From assembly GCF_008304605.1 (NCBI RefSeq), contig NZ_PIJY01000018.1, positions 1-64,000 on the forward strand: a stretch of DNA of 64,000 bases. Reading direction: 5' to 3'. The notes beneath the pieces are model-generated. The model saw nothing but the letters and a program-made list of their open reading frames with translations. It was not told the DNA's origin and ran no database searches. This document shows positions 17,200-25,412 of this stretch, piece after piece (position 1 is the first letter of the stretch; every line of letters starts with the position of its first letter). A program made the position numbers and the translations under genes. This DNA is from Oceanobacillus polygoni (GTDB taxonomy: Bacteria; Bacillota; Bacilli; Bacillales; Amphibacillaceae).

Positions 17200-18219
17200 A
17201 TGAAGGACGTATTGAAACATAAACTTTTGGAAGTACAAACAAAAAGCAATTATTCAGGAACCATTGTTGTCAATGATAATAATGGAATGAACATTGAGCT
17301 TAGTTCAGGTTATGCCAATCGATCAGATGAACTGGATAATCGCCAAAATACGAGGTATGGTATTGCATCGGGCTGCAAACTATTCACAGCCGTTGCAATT
17401 TGCCAACTCGTACAATCTGGTAAGTTAAGCTTTGAAGCAAAATTGAAAGATACAATCAATACAGTGTTTCCACTTTGGGATGATTCCATAACAATCCATC
17501 ATTTGCTGACACATATATCCGGCATTCCGGATTACTTTGATGAGGAAGTGATGGATGATTTTGAAGCATTGTGGAAGGAGACACCGATGTATACATTACG
17601 GCACTTAGCCGATTTCTTGCCACTTTTTCAAAACAAACCTATGAAAATGAAACCAGGGGAAAGATTCCATTATAATAACGCTGGTTATATATTACTGGGA
17701 CTTGTAGTTGAAAAAGTTAGTGGGAAGCAATTTACCGACTATGTGGAAGAACATATTTTTCAAAGAGCTGGCATGTTAGATTCCGGTTATTTTTCTTTTG
17801 ATGCACTTCCTGCAAGAACTGCAATCGGTTATATGGTTGAGGTGAACGGTTCGTGGCGCACGAATCTGTATTCTTTACCAATTCGTGGAGGCTCAGATGG
17901 AGGAGCATTTATTACAGCGCCGGATATGAGTAAGTGCTGGCAGGCATTGCTTCATCATGAGTTGCTCAATGAAACATTAACGAAAAAGCTACTTACGCCA
18001 TTTATGCATGAAGAAGGTAGTACGTATTATGGGTACGGGATATGGATAGAAAAAGATTTAGAAGGAATTATAAAGTATCACGTCATGGGCTATGACCCAG
18101 GTGTTAATTTTCACTCGGCGTATTATCCGAAAAATGAAACTACATTTGTCGCTTGTTCAAATGTTTCTTCTGGAGCGTATAAGGTGATGAAGGTATTTGA
18201 AGAGGTTATTCATATCTGA
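17200..18219 (+). CDS. Serine hydrolase, class C beta-lactamase/PBP fold
   Basis: A 339-residue protein of the beta-lactamase (serine hydrolase) family PF00144. The active-site tetrad reads SGCK (residues about 57-60), the second box YNN is near 158, and HVMG near 294 stands in for the KTG-type third box, as is common in esterase-like members. No signal peptide or TM is seen, so it is probably cytoplasmic or exported by another route. The family includes esterases, D-aminopeptidases and antibiotic-degrading enzymes. The upstream leader peptide and hairpin suggest induction by a ribosome-targeting compound, which would make a detoxifying role worth testing. Confidence 0.8.
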   Translation: MKDVLKHKLLEVQTKSNYSGTIVVNDNNGMNIELSSGYANRSDELDNRQNTRYGIASGCKLFTAVAICQLVQSGKLSFEAKLKDTINTVFPLWDDSITIHHLLTHISGIPDYFDEEVMDDFEALWKETPMYTLRHLADFLPLFQNKPMKMKPGERFHYNNAGYILLGLVVEKVSGKQFTDYVEEHIFQRAGMLDSGYFSFDALPARTAIGYMVEVNGSWRTNLYSLPIRGGSDGGAFITAPDMSKCWQALLHHELLNETLTKKLLTPFMHEEGSTYYGYGIWIEKDLEGIIKYHVMGYDPGVNFHSAYYPKNETTFVACSNVSSGAYKVMKVFEEVIHI

Positions 18220-18272
18220 ATTACTACTAAAAGATTTTAAAATAATAGGTTTTTGTTTCATTTATAAACATA

Positions 18273-18308
18273 AAAACAAGTTGAGCTATAATAAGCTCAA
18301 CTTGTTTT
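18273..18308. terminator. Bidirectional terminator after the serine hydrolase
   Basis: AAAACAAGTTGAGCT and AGCTCAACTTGTTTT form a long perfect stem with T runs in both directions. It also ends the minus-strand spore protein gene. Confidence 0.9.
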
Positions 18309-18358
18309 CATCAATAATTAAAAGACTTATCTATTATTCTTTTTGTGTTAAATAATTA

Positions 18359-19165
18359 CTAGCATTTGTCATCACTTGCAGCAGCTCCACCACCATTTAT
18401 AGTAAGTGGAATTTGTTGAACTTGTAACACTTTTAAAGTAAGGTCTGTAACGATTTTTTCACGTAATTTGCTAAAGCTATTGTTATAAGAGTGTTTGCCT
18501 TTGTGCGAGTCAGATGAATGCGGAGAAAAGTCAAGCTCAAAGAATTCCGCGCTAATAAGTTCACAGTATGGCTGTTCATTGTAAATGACGCTATTTTGGA
18601 AGTAGTATTTATCTAAACGAGGAGATTCTCCATGTTTAGGGTCGAGAAATTGTGCTCTTCTTTGATCTCCAAAACCGAAAATTGGGAAATTCATAAGATC
18701 ACCAGTTAAATCAGCAAAACCAGAAAACGGAACCTTCGCAGTTAACGTACGTAGTGCGCTATTACAGCCTGCAGGTGCGTACTCGATGTTTTTACGAATA
18801 TATCCTTCTACGAATAACTTAGCCCCTTCAGAAGTGAAGAATCCTGAGTCATTTATTTCTGTAAATGGACCAACAGGAACAAGTTTACATTGTGTTAAGA
18901 AAACATCTTTTAGTACTCTTTTAATTTCACATGCTGGCGGATCAAGCGGTATGTCAGCTTCTACTACGACTTGAAGGGTTGTCTCAGCTAAAACTAACGG
19001 TACTTTAATAAACGCATCAGTTAAATCTGGGTTAACGACGGGAGTAGAGGGAGTATCTGGAAGTTGAACCTCTGTACGAGATTTTACTTCGCAATTTACT
19101 TTACTAGGGCTAGTATCTTGCTTTACATTATTTTTCGTAATATAACTATGACCAAAGCCTACCAT
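18359..19165 (-). CDS. Spore coat/exosporium-like protein, module order A-B
   Basis: A 268-residue protein that resembles the CsxC/BC_2427-type spore-surface family, a recollection I cannot verify. Module A (about 50-135) holds IKVPLVLAETTLQV, FLTQCKLVP and LFVEGYIRKNIEY. Module B (about 142-215) holds AKVPFSGF, PIFGFGD and YNEQPYCEL. A short C-terminal strand IVTDLTLKVLQVQQIPL follows. No signal peptide is present, as expected for mother-cell assembly. The extreme C-terminus is DDKC, like the HGDKC end of the Cys-rich protein 20 kb away. AGGAGG precedes the ATG. The next gene upstream on the same strand is a permuted paralogue. Confidence 0.65.
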   Translation of the reverse strand: MVGFGHSYITKNNVKQDTSPSKVNCEVKSRTEVQLPDTPSTPVVNPDLTDAFIKVPLVLAETTLQVVVEADIPLDPPACEIKRVLKDVFLTQCKLVPVGPFTEINDSGFFTSEGAKLFVEGYIRKNIEYAPAGCNSALRTLTAKVPFSGFADLTGDLMNFPIFGFGDQRRAQFLDPKHGESPRLDKYYFQNSVIYNEQPYCELISAEFFELDFSPHSSDSHKGKHSYNNSFSKLREKIVTDLTLKVLQVQQIPLTINGGGAAASDDKC

Positions 19166-19299
19166 AATAAAAATTCCTCCTATTTTTGTTGTTAAAAGTC
19201 TATTACCTTTACAATAATAAGATATTCGATTAGTAAAATTATGATTAGACTAATAATAGGAGGCAAGCGTGGATTTTTATTAGTTGAACTTTCATTATT

Positions 19300-20151
19300 T
19301 TAAATTCTATGGGAATTTTCAAATTGAACTAATTGCAACAATTGGATTTTTAAATGTACCATTATTTTTTGATCTACTCGATAATAAACATTTTTTAACC
19401 ATTCTCGTGGTGATAACTTTTGCCAGTTAATAGCAGGGAGATATTCTATAGATTCTTGAATAAATCCTTCAACAAATAATATACCATTTGAAGCTGTCCG
19501 TATCACTTGATCTGAAGAATGATTGAAATTGGTGGGTAATAATTTACAATTTGTCAATACAACCTCTGTTGAAGCGTCCAAAATCTTGACGATCCCTTTA
19601 TCCACCAGCGTGTCTTCCTCCAATACGATATCAATATCATATTCCCCAAGTACGACTGGAATAAGAAACTTTGCAAAAGGAAATGTATTACTAAGAATGT
19701 CGTGCCCTTCTAGTAATTTTGAGTTTTGTTTAAAAGGTTTCGTTATTTCTTGCTGGAAGTTGTTATTTTTCTTAGATACTTTAGAAGACTCTTTGTTTAA
19801 ATTCATCATTGCATCTACGTTAGAAAAAACCAACCTGCCATATGGTTGCTCATGATAATAATTAGAAGTATTGAGTTGAAATGTCTTAAAGTCAGAGCTC
19901 ATACCAGTTTGATCTTTGAAGTTAAGTGAACGCTCGGCTGTATGAACGAAAATTGGCTGTTGAAGGAAATCGTCAACTTTTATATAAGTAGAAAATGGAA
20001 TTTTAATATGTTGAACTTGGTTACCAGTCGATGTATTAGATCCTGTTAACATCGTGTTTTTGTTGGCGTCCTTATGATTAGATATCTCTATTGCCTTCGT
20101 ATTTTTTGGAGCAGAGCGAGACGTAACCTTATAATTATTATTAAATTTCAT
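19300..20151 (-). CDS. Spore-surface paralogue with permuted modules (B-A)
   Basis: A 283-residue paralogue of the downstream gene in which the modules occur in the opposite order. Module B comes first (about 48-115: IKIPFSTYIKV, QPIFVH, YHEQPYGRL), then a Lys/Asn-rich linker, then module A (about 158-245: FLIPVVLGEYDIDI, LTNCKLLP, LFVEGFIQESIEY), then the same closing strand (IMVHLKIQLLQLVQF). The first 45 residues are polar and probably disordered. It has its own SigK-like promoter. Function is inferred to be structural, in the spore coat or exosporium. It is separated from the other gene by 134 bases, so each may be transcribed alone. Confidence 0.6.
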   Translation of the reverse strand: MKFNNNYKVTSRSAPKNTKAIEISNHKDANKNTMLTGSNTSTGNQVQHIKIPFSTYIKVDDFLQQPIFVHTAERSLNFKDQTGMSSDFKTFQLNTSNYYHEQPYGRLVFSNVDAMMNLNKESSKVSKKNNNFQQEITKPFKQNSKLLEGHDILSNTFPFAKFLIPVVLGEYDIDIVLEEDTLVDKGIVKILDASTEVVLTNCKLLPTNFNHSSDQVIRTASNGILFVEGFIQESIEYLPAINWQKLSPREWLKNVYYRVDQKIMVHLKIQLLQLVQFENSHRI

Positions 20152-20186
20152 TTGAATTTCACCCCTCGAACAATATTACTTACTAT

Positions 20187-20213
20187 TTATTTATGCAGAT
20201 AACCATTTTTCGT
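20187..20213 (-). promoter_or_regulatory. SigK-like promoter of the permuted spore protein gene
   Basis: On the minus strand AC, 16 bases, then CATAAATAA. The SigK consensus is AC-N16/17-CATANNNTA, so one -10 base differs. It sits 36 bases before the ATG, at suitable distance from a GAGGGG ribosome site. Confidence 0.5.
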
Positions 20214-20704
20214 CCCTGATTGCACGAATTTGCGCTCGTCCAAAATGGGTAGAGATGAAGAACGTGTAGAAGTAGAAACTGCGTATGATATGCAAAGTGC
20301 CGTTTATTAGGATTTAGCCAACAATGTTCTACAAACTTGTTTAAAGTGTATATTCAAGAATGAGATGGAAAGGACCGGGGGCGGCTAAGTTCGAAGCGAA
20401 GATGTATTGAGTACCGAGCGTCCAAAGGATGTTCTGACTTCTACGTGGCCTACTGGATGTGGGCGTTCTTAATAGAATTTCCTCTTTCTCCAATGTTTCA
20501 TTCTCACCCGAATTTTTGAGTACCTTCTTAAAAGGAAGAACAAATATCTTTCGCCGTTATACTAGAGAATATCCCCCCACAACAAAGTGAAAAATTGAAC
20601 TAGACTCATAGCTCGATTTCGTGTGTTTTGGAAGAGTGGAAGTAGAAAGAGAATATATTGACATCGGTAAGCGATACGCTTCAGGTAAGTTGACTATTCA
20701 AAGA
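20214..20704. other. Intergenic region with a GC-richer island
   Basis: Nearly 500 bases without a convincing gene. From about 20370 to 20475 the sequence is much richer in G and C than its surroundings (for example GACCGGGGGCGGC, then GGATGTGGGCG) and reads like a dispersed intergenic repeat of halotolerant Bacillaceae. No second copy occurs in this window, so the repeat idea is untested here. Confidence 0.35.
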
Positions 20705-20733
20705 TAATATTTTCCTAGTTTGCAGCATATGTT
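20705..20733 (+). promoter_or_regulatory. SigE-like promoter of the first two-gene cassette
   Basis: TAATATT fits the SigE -35 consensus KMATATT, and CATATGTT follows after 14 bases, matching CATACAHT at six of eight positions. This would place expression in the early mother cell. A GGGAGG ribosome site and the ATG lie about 55 bases downstream. Confidence 0.45.
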
Positions 20734-20789
20734 TAAAGAAAGAAATCATTTTCTACTTTATTGATTGATATAAAAGGGAGGATTTCGTT

Positions 20790-21332
20790 ATGGCTTCTAA
20801 CTCAGATTTAAAAACCAGGCTGGCACAATTGGAAACGGAATTAGGACAAACCCAGAATTACATAAAAGAAAAGTTAAATAATCTAAATAACACAAGCTTT
20901 GAAGGTGCAGCATTCTGTTATTTTAATCAAACAGTAGTATTGGATTATGAACAGTACTCAACCCACCAAGTTACTGGAGATTTTCATGTGAATAATTTGT
21001 CATCTACCCCTTTGGCATCACCGAGAATACTTCTTAAAATCACTACAGAAGAGGAGTTTAAGTTTACAGGAAAATATAAGTCGTCCAACCAAAGTCAGCA
21101 AATGTATAATTTTGAATGGGAGCGAATTGAAATGGGGAATTTTGATCAAGTTACCCATTACTTTTTAAAGCCTATCGAAGCAGATGAAATTCTCCCTACC
21201 GAGCAATTAACATTCCAGGATTTCCAAATAATCATTCCGTTCGGTTCAACTATCCGTGTCGATGGCTTTGTTTATTTTGAAGGAAAGCAAGAAGGTATTG
21301 CTGCGATTAATTCAATTAATATTGCAGGTTAA
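20790..21332 (+). CDS. Cassette protein A1, unrecognised beta-rich protein
   Basis: I do not recognise a named family. The 180 residues start with a predicted coiled coil (about 5-32) and continue as a beta-rich domain. It is a clear paralogue of a 189-residue protein at 39.5 kb: both share a FHxxNxxxxPLxxP stretch, F.F.GKY, WERI, YxLKPxE, L.P.E.LxFxxFQ, and an end motif (K/E)xGIxxxNxIxIxG. No signal peptide or TM. In both places a short acidic protein gene follows at once, and spore-surface or glycan genes are close. A spore-surface or glycan-assembly role is inferred from context. Confidence 0.6.
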   Translation: MASNSDLKTRLAQLETELGQTQNYIKEKLNNLNNTSFEGAAFCYFNQTVVLDYEQYSTHQVTGDFHVNNLSSTPLASPRILLKITTEEEFKFTGKYKSSNQSQQMYNFEWERIEMGNFDQVTHYFLKPIEADEILPTEQLTFQDFQIIIPFGSTIRVDGFVYFEGKQEGIAAINSINIAG

Positions 21333-21352
21333 AAGAAGGGAGAGAAGTGTAA

Positions 21353-21730
21353 ATGAATCATAAAATAAAAGAATTATTAGAGCACTCAGTTATAAAAATG
21401 CTTGAAGAAGATCTAGAAAATAGCCCCTCGGTAATATCTAGTGTAGACGGTAAAACAATCGTTACTATGAAACAGAACAGTACGGTTTCTCTCTTGCTTT
21501 ATCTTCATTTAATCAATATGGATAGTATGCAAACCAATAGTAAAGAGACTGGGAACATGGGGGACAATGCATATGAACCAAAATCAGTGAGCGAAACGAT
21601 GCCTGAAGTAGGGATTAAAGATATAAATAATGAAGAAACAGAGGAAGTGTTACAGATAATTCATGATTTACAACAAAAGAATAATAATTTTCATCAAGAA
21701 ATACGTGAATATTTTACGGATAAAACATAA
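21353..21730 (+). CDS. Cassette protein B1, short acidic protein
   Basis: A 125-residue, mostly acidic and Asn/Glu-rich protein without signal or TM. It starts 20 bases after the previous gene, with a GGGAGAG site, and ends before a terminator, so the two genes form one transcript. Its layout matches the 101-residue protein that follows the paralogous cassette gene at 40.0 kb: an N-terminal helical segment with an ELL/QLIE core, a hydrophobic middle (SLLLYLHLI here, MFITFMLQLL there) and a C-terminal helix. Likely a dedicated partner of the first protein. Function unknown. Confidence 0.55.
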   Translation: MNHKIKELLEHSVIKMLEEDLENSPSVISSVDGKTIVTMKQNSTVSLLLYLHLINMDSMQTNSKETGNMGDNAYEPKSVSETMPEVGIKDINNEETEEVLQIIHDLQQKNNNFHQEIREYFTDKT

Positions 21731-21745
21731 TAATGACGATTATTT

Positions 21746-21786
21746 GCTGCCCATAAGGTCGCTGACCATAAATGGAGCAGCTTTTT
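21746..21786 (+). terminator. Terminator of the first cassette
   Basis: GCTGC/GCAGC and CCAT/ATGG arms surround an inner GGTC-GACC hairpin and are followed by a T run. Confidence 0.75.
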
Positions 21787-21999
21787 CTTTGTGCTGCTAA
21801 ATTTTTATTTTATGGCTTTAACATTGTAGTAACACCAATCTCCTATATCTTGCATATTCTTAAGATTTTGGCACGGCGAATTGTACGATTCAAAAATATA
21901 TTATTCATAAAAGTAATACAAAAGTAGACGTTTACACAGACAAATAAATTATAGTCGCGTAACTATGTAAAGAGGATGCAAAAGGGTGGGTGAGAGCAG

Positions 22000-22449
22000 T
22001 TGAAAAATAATCGTGTCCTGCATTTAGAAAGAACTTCTTCTGGCGGATTTCGAGAAGTAAAAAAACAAGTCGTTCGTAATGAAGGATTGAAAGTGCAACA
22101 GGAGGACAGTAACAGCTTTCCAGAATTATTGGATAAATTGAAAGGAATTATGAAAACCTTAAATACCTCAGAAGTAAAGTTAGTTGGAAATATGGCTAAA
22201 GATTATATCAAACAGTTTTTCCAAAATGATTCAGTAAATCAGGAGGAACAATATACGGAAGAGAAGGATGAACATAAAGCAGAGCAAGAAATAGAATCAA
22301 AGGATGCTATTTTGGTAATGTTGCATCATGCTTTAGATGACCCTGCGGTGCAAGAACAGATTTGGCGAAGTACAAAGGAATTAGTAAATGATAAAGAAAG
22401 GTTTAATCAGTTGCTAATCAGTATGGCTGACACACTTCAAAAGAAATGA
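22000..22449 (+). CDS. Uncharacterised helical protein of the spore-glycan locus
   Basis: A 149-residue, charged, mostly helical protein that I cannot place. A basic N-terminal 35 residues (FREVKKQVVRNEG) is followed by amphipathic helices; an acidic Glu/Lys stretch lies at about 80-100. No signal, TM or Cys. The start is TTG with a GGGTGGGTGAG site upstream. It is a single gene between the cassette terminator and a second hairpin, just before pseB. A weak CATA-type box at 21853 with AC 17 bases upstream could be a SigK promoter but is far from the start. Confidence 0.5.
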   Translation: MKNNRVLHLERTSSGGFREVKKQVVRNEGLKVQQEDSNSFPELLDKLKGIMKTLNTSEVKLVGNMAKDYIKQFFQNDSVNQEEQYTEEKDEHKAEQEIESKDAILVMLHHALDDPAVQEQIWRSTKELVNDKERFNQLLISMADTLQKK

Positions 22450-22575
22450 AATAAGAAAAGGAATTAAGTTCATCTCCTCGATAAAAACTGATCGACTTTG
22501 TTAGATATGAAAAATGAGGAGCTATTTCATAATAAAAAAGTGCCTCCACTTCATAACTGAATACAATTTTCCAAC

Positions 22576-22603
22576 GAAGCTATGTTGATCAGCTTCTTTT
22601 TTT
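22576..22603 (+). terminator. Terminator after the helical protein gene
   Basis: GAAGCT and AGCTTC arms with a nine-base loop run into seven T bases, about 130 bases after the stop. Confidence 0.6.
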
Positions 22604-22758
22604 ATGTCTACGATGTATCTGACTATTTATTAGAAAATAACCATTAATAGGTTAGCGTCTTTAACTCATCGTTCATATCTGAATATATATATTATCACTG
22701 TACGAGTATTATTTAACAAAATATCATAGGCTTCCAAGTTATGAAGGAGAGGTTTTAG

Positions 22759-23757
22759 GTGTATTTTAATAAGAAAAAAATATTAGTAATTGGGGGAACT
22801 GGAACGATAGGTAAAAGTATCGTCCAATCTATCATGAAAGAAAATCCAAGATTTATAAAAATATTTAGCAGAGATGAATTTAAGCAACATCAACTTCAAT
22901 ATGAGCTCGGCAATAATGAAAAAATACGTTTTGTAATTGGAGATATTCGTGATTATGATAGTTTGTTTGCTGCAATGCATGATATTGATTATGTATTACA
23001 TTTAGCTGCGATGAAGCATGTTGATTTTTGCGAATTAAATCCATATGAAGCTATAAAAACAAATGTGCATGGAACGAATAATGTAATTAAAGCAGCGATT
23101 TCACAAAATGTAAAAAAAGTAGTATTTACTAGTTCGGATAAAGCTATTTCTCCTACTAATACGTATGGTGCGACAAAACTTATTGCAGAACGATTAATTT
23201 CTTCTACTGAATATAGTAAAAGCGGGAAACAAACCGTATTCGCAAGTGTTCGATTTGGTAATGTTATGGGATCAAGAGGTTCTGTAATACCTCTGTTTAA
23301 AGAACGAATTCTTAAAGACAAGAAAATCACAGTTACTGATAAAAACATGACACGTTTTATGATGTCATTGAATCAGGCCACGCAGTTGACAATAAAGGCT
23401 CTGAAAGAAGCGAAGGGTGGAGAGGTTTTTGTATTAAAAATGCCTGTTATTAAACTAGGTGATTTAGCGGATATTTTAATAGAAGAAACATGTAAAAAAC
23501 ACGCAATGAAAAGTAATGATATTAATATTGAAGTGATGGGATTACGACCAGGTGAAAAAATGTTTGAAGAATTGATGACCTACGATGAATCTAGGGAGGC
23601 TTGGGAATTAAAGGATATGTATATCATTACAGGAACCCAGGAGGTAAGATACAACAATGCGACAAAGTGCAATCATGGGACATACAGTTCTATGGATCAA
23701 GCACCATTAAATGTTAATGAGTTACGTAAACTGCTAAAGGATGAGGAACTAATTTAA
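22759..23757 (+). CDS. pseB: UDP-GlcNAc 4,6-dehydratase, PseB type
   Basis: Converts UDP-GlcNAc to a 4-keto-6-deoxy hexose with C5 inversion, the first step of pseudaminic acid synthesis. The 332-residue extended SDR has the NAD site GGTGTIG (residues 11-17), the PseB/FlaA1-type IFSRDEFKQHQ segment near 36, the TSSDKA active-site motif near 128 and YGATK near 137. The Asp/Lys/Tyr arrangement is that of PseB-like dehydratases rather than Ser/Tyr/Lys. The GTG start follows GGAGAGG. The other five pathway roles lie 8-13 kb downstream, with transferase genes between. Confidence 0.82.
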   Translation: MYFNKKKILVIGGTGTIGKSIVQSIMKENPRFIKIFSRDEFKQHQLQYELGNNEKIRFVIGDIRDYDSLFAAMHDIDYVLHLAAMKHVDFCELNPYEAIKTNVHGTNNVIKAAISQNVKKVVFTSSDKAISPTNTYGATKLIAERLISSTEYSKSGKQTVFASVRFGNVMGSRGSVIPLFKERILKDKKITVTDKNMTRFMMSLNQATQLTIKALKEAKGGEVFVLKMPVIKLGDLADILIEETCKKHAMKSNDINIEVMGLRPGEKMFEELMTYDESREAWELKDMYIITGTQEVRYNNATKCNHGTYSSMDQAPLNVNELRKLLKDEELI

Positions 23758-23785
23758 AGACAAGTAAAGGAGGTTATAAAGTTAT

Positions 23786-25339
23786 ATGGATACTTTTGTG
23801 AAAAATTATTGGTCTTTATACCTTGACTTTCTCAATGATTTTGAAAAGTTGAATTATAAAGGTTTTTCATTACCGTATTTATGTCATTTACCTAGCTTTA
23901 TTATATATAACGAACCAATTTGGAGTGAATTGAACGATGTTAAGTTTACCAAAAAGTTAAAGAATCAAGTTAATGACCAAAGTGAATTTCAGGAAGCATT
24001 TAATAAGTTTGTTCAATCACACAGAAAAAAAGGGGAAGTAAAGAATAAGGGCGGTAAAGTAGTATTACACGTTGACAAATTGCTCCGTTTTCCTCCGGAT
24101 ACAATTAGCGGTTATTTTGATCCTTCGAATACAATCCAACTATTTTCAACTGGCAAAAGTAAGGGGAAAAAGGGTAAGCCCCCAATCGTTAGCAAGACCA
24201 AAGGAAATAAAACTGAATTAACAACTAACATAAAGAAGAGAAAAAAAGCTGTATCTCTAACAAATACCATTATAATAAAAAAAGAAAATGTAAAGAGGAG
24301 AAATATTGTAAGACCAAACAAAATAATCAGTAAGTTACCCATTTATTACTTTAATAATTACGCAACGAATACAGAAAAAGAGGCATCACGAGCTCAAAAT
24401 CAGGCAAAAGCTATGTTTAAAGCTTATAAAGATCACCACCTCTATAAGAATAATAAATTTCAGGAATGGTTTCTAAATAATTTAGCAGCAGTTATCAATC
24501 AGATTGAAATGTCGATAAATTTTCTAAATGAAGTTTCTGTCTCTTGTGTAGTTGTATCAACAACGCATAGTTATAAAAGCCGTATATTAGCTCTTGTTGC
24601 AACCAAAAGAGGAATCCCGACTATTTGTATGCAGCATGGAATTATTTCGAGTGAACTTGGTTATATACCCAAGATTGCTACAGTTGATGCTGTATATGGG
24701 AACTTTGAAAGAGACTGGTATAGAAAATTAGGAGCTCTTGATAACTCCCTTGAAATTATTGGCCATCCTAGATTTGATCGGGTATATACACGTTCTGAAA
24801 TTAATCGGGATAAGTTCAATCGTACATTAGGATTAAATCCAAATAGAAAAACATTAATGATTGTTGTCAGGGGAGATAAAGAAAAAGATAGATGGCGATC
24901 ATTAATTAAAACAATTTCCCAAAAAGTTAATTTTAATATAGTAATTAAGAATTATCCAAGTAAAAGCCCTCATGCTTTAACAAAAGAATTCCCATTTGTT
25001 TATTCAACACAAAGTTATAATATTTATGACATATTTCCTAATGTTGATGCTGTAGTTGCTTATTCTTCTACGGTAGGTTTGGAAGCAATGTTAGCAAAGA
25101 AACCCGTATTCATCTTGGAGGAAACCTTCGTCGGTTATACGGGATATTATACAGGTCTTGGTAATCTGGTTCAGTCAGATGTACGAAAATTAGGTGAAGA
25201 AATAAAGAAATATTTTACAGATGCTCAGTCAAGAATCTATGCAGAGAATAAAAGGAAAAAGTTCCTTCGATACGCGTACCCGAGTTCCGCAAAGTCTGGG
25301 GAGCGATTGGAAAAATTGATTAATAGGCTGATCAGTTAA
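23786..25339 (+). CDS. Putative glycosyltransferase, paralogue 1 of 3
   Basis: A 517-residue cytoplasmic protein. The C-terminal half (about 240-510) looks like a GT-B nucleotide-sugar or capsule-type transferase: PTICMQHGII near 278, IIGHPRFD near 324, and VAYSSTVGLEAMLAKKPVF near 424. The N-terminal 115 residues, starting NYWSLYLDFL and containing KLNYKGFSLPYLCH, form a domain I do not recognise that is shared with two paralogues close by. Between them lies a very basic linker (about 120-180) that is much longer than in the others. It starts 28 bases after pseB and is probably in its operon. Acceptor and sugar are unknown. Confidence 0.65.
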   Translation: MDTFVKNYWSLYLDFLNDFEKLNYKGFSLPYLCHLPSFIIYNEPIWSELNDVKFTKKLKNQVNDQSEFQEAFNKFVQSHRKKGEVKNKGGKVVLHVDKLLRFPPDTISGYFDPSNTIQLFSTGKSKGKKGKPPIVSKTKGNKTELTTNIKKRKKAVSLTNTIIIKKENVKRRNIVRPNKIISKLPIYYFNNYATNTEKEASRAQNQAKAMFKAYKDHHLYKNNKFQEWFLNNLAAVINQIEMSINFLNEVSVSCVVVSTTHSYKSRILALVATKRGIPTICMQHGIISSELGYIPKIATVDAVYGNFERDWYRKLGALDNSLEIIGHPRFDRVYTRSEINRDKFNRTLGLNPNRKTLMIVVRGDKEKDRWRSLIKTISQKVNFNIVIKNYPSKSPHALTKEFPFVYSTQSYNIYDIFPNVDAVVAYSSTVGLEAMLAKKPVFILEETFVGYTGYYTGLGNLVQSDVRKLGEEIKKYFTDAQSRIYAENKRKKFLRYAYPSSAKSGERLEKLINRLIS

Positions 25340-25412
25340 AAAGCCTGATGTACACTACCCGATATCTAACTTGGTATCTTCCAACAGTCTAAAAATACAA
25401 AGGAGTAATAAA

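Noticed and set aside
22673-22733. CATA-type boxes upstream of pseB as SigK/SigE promoters
   Set aside because: Neither CATATCTGA nor CATAGGCTT has an AC or ATA element at proper spacing, so no promoter is called for pseB.
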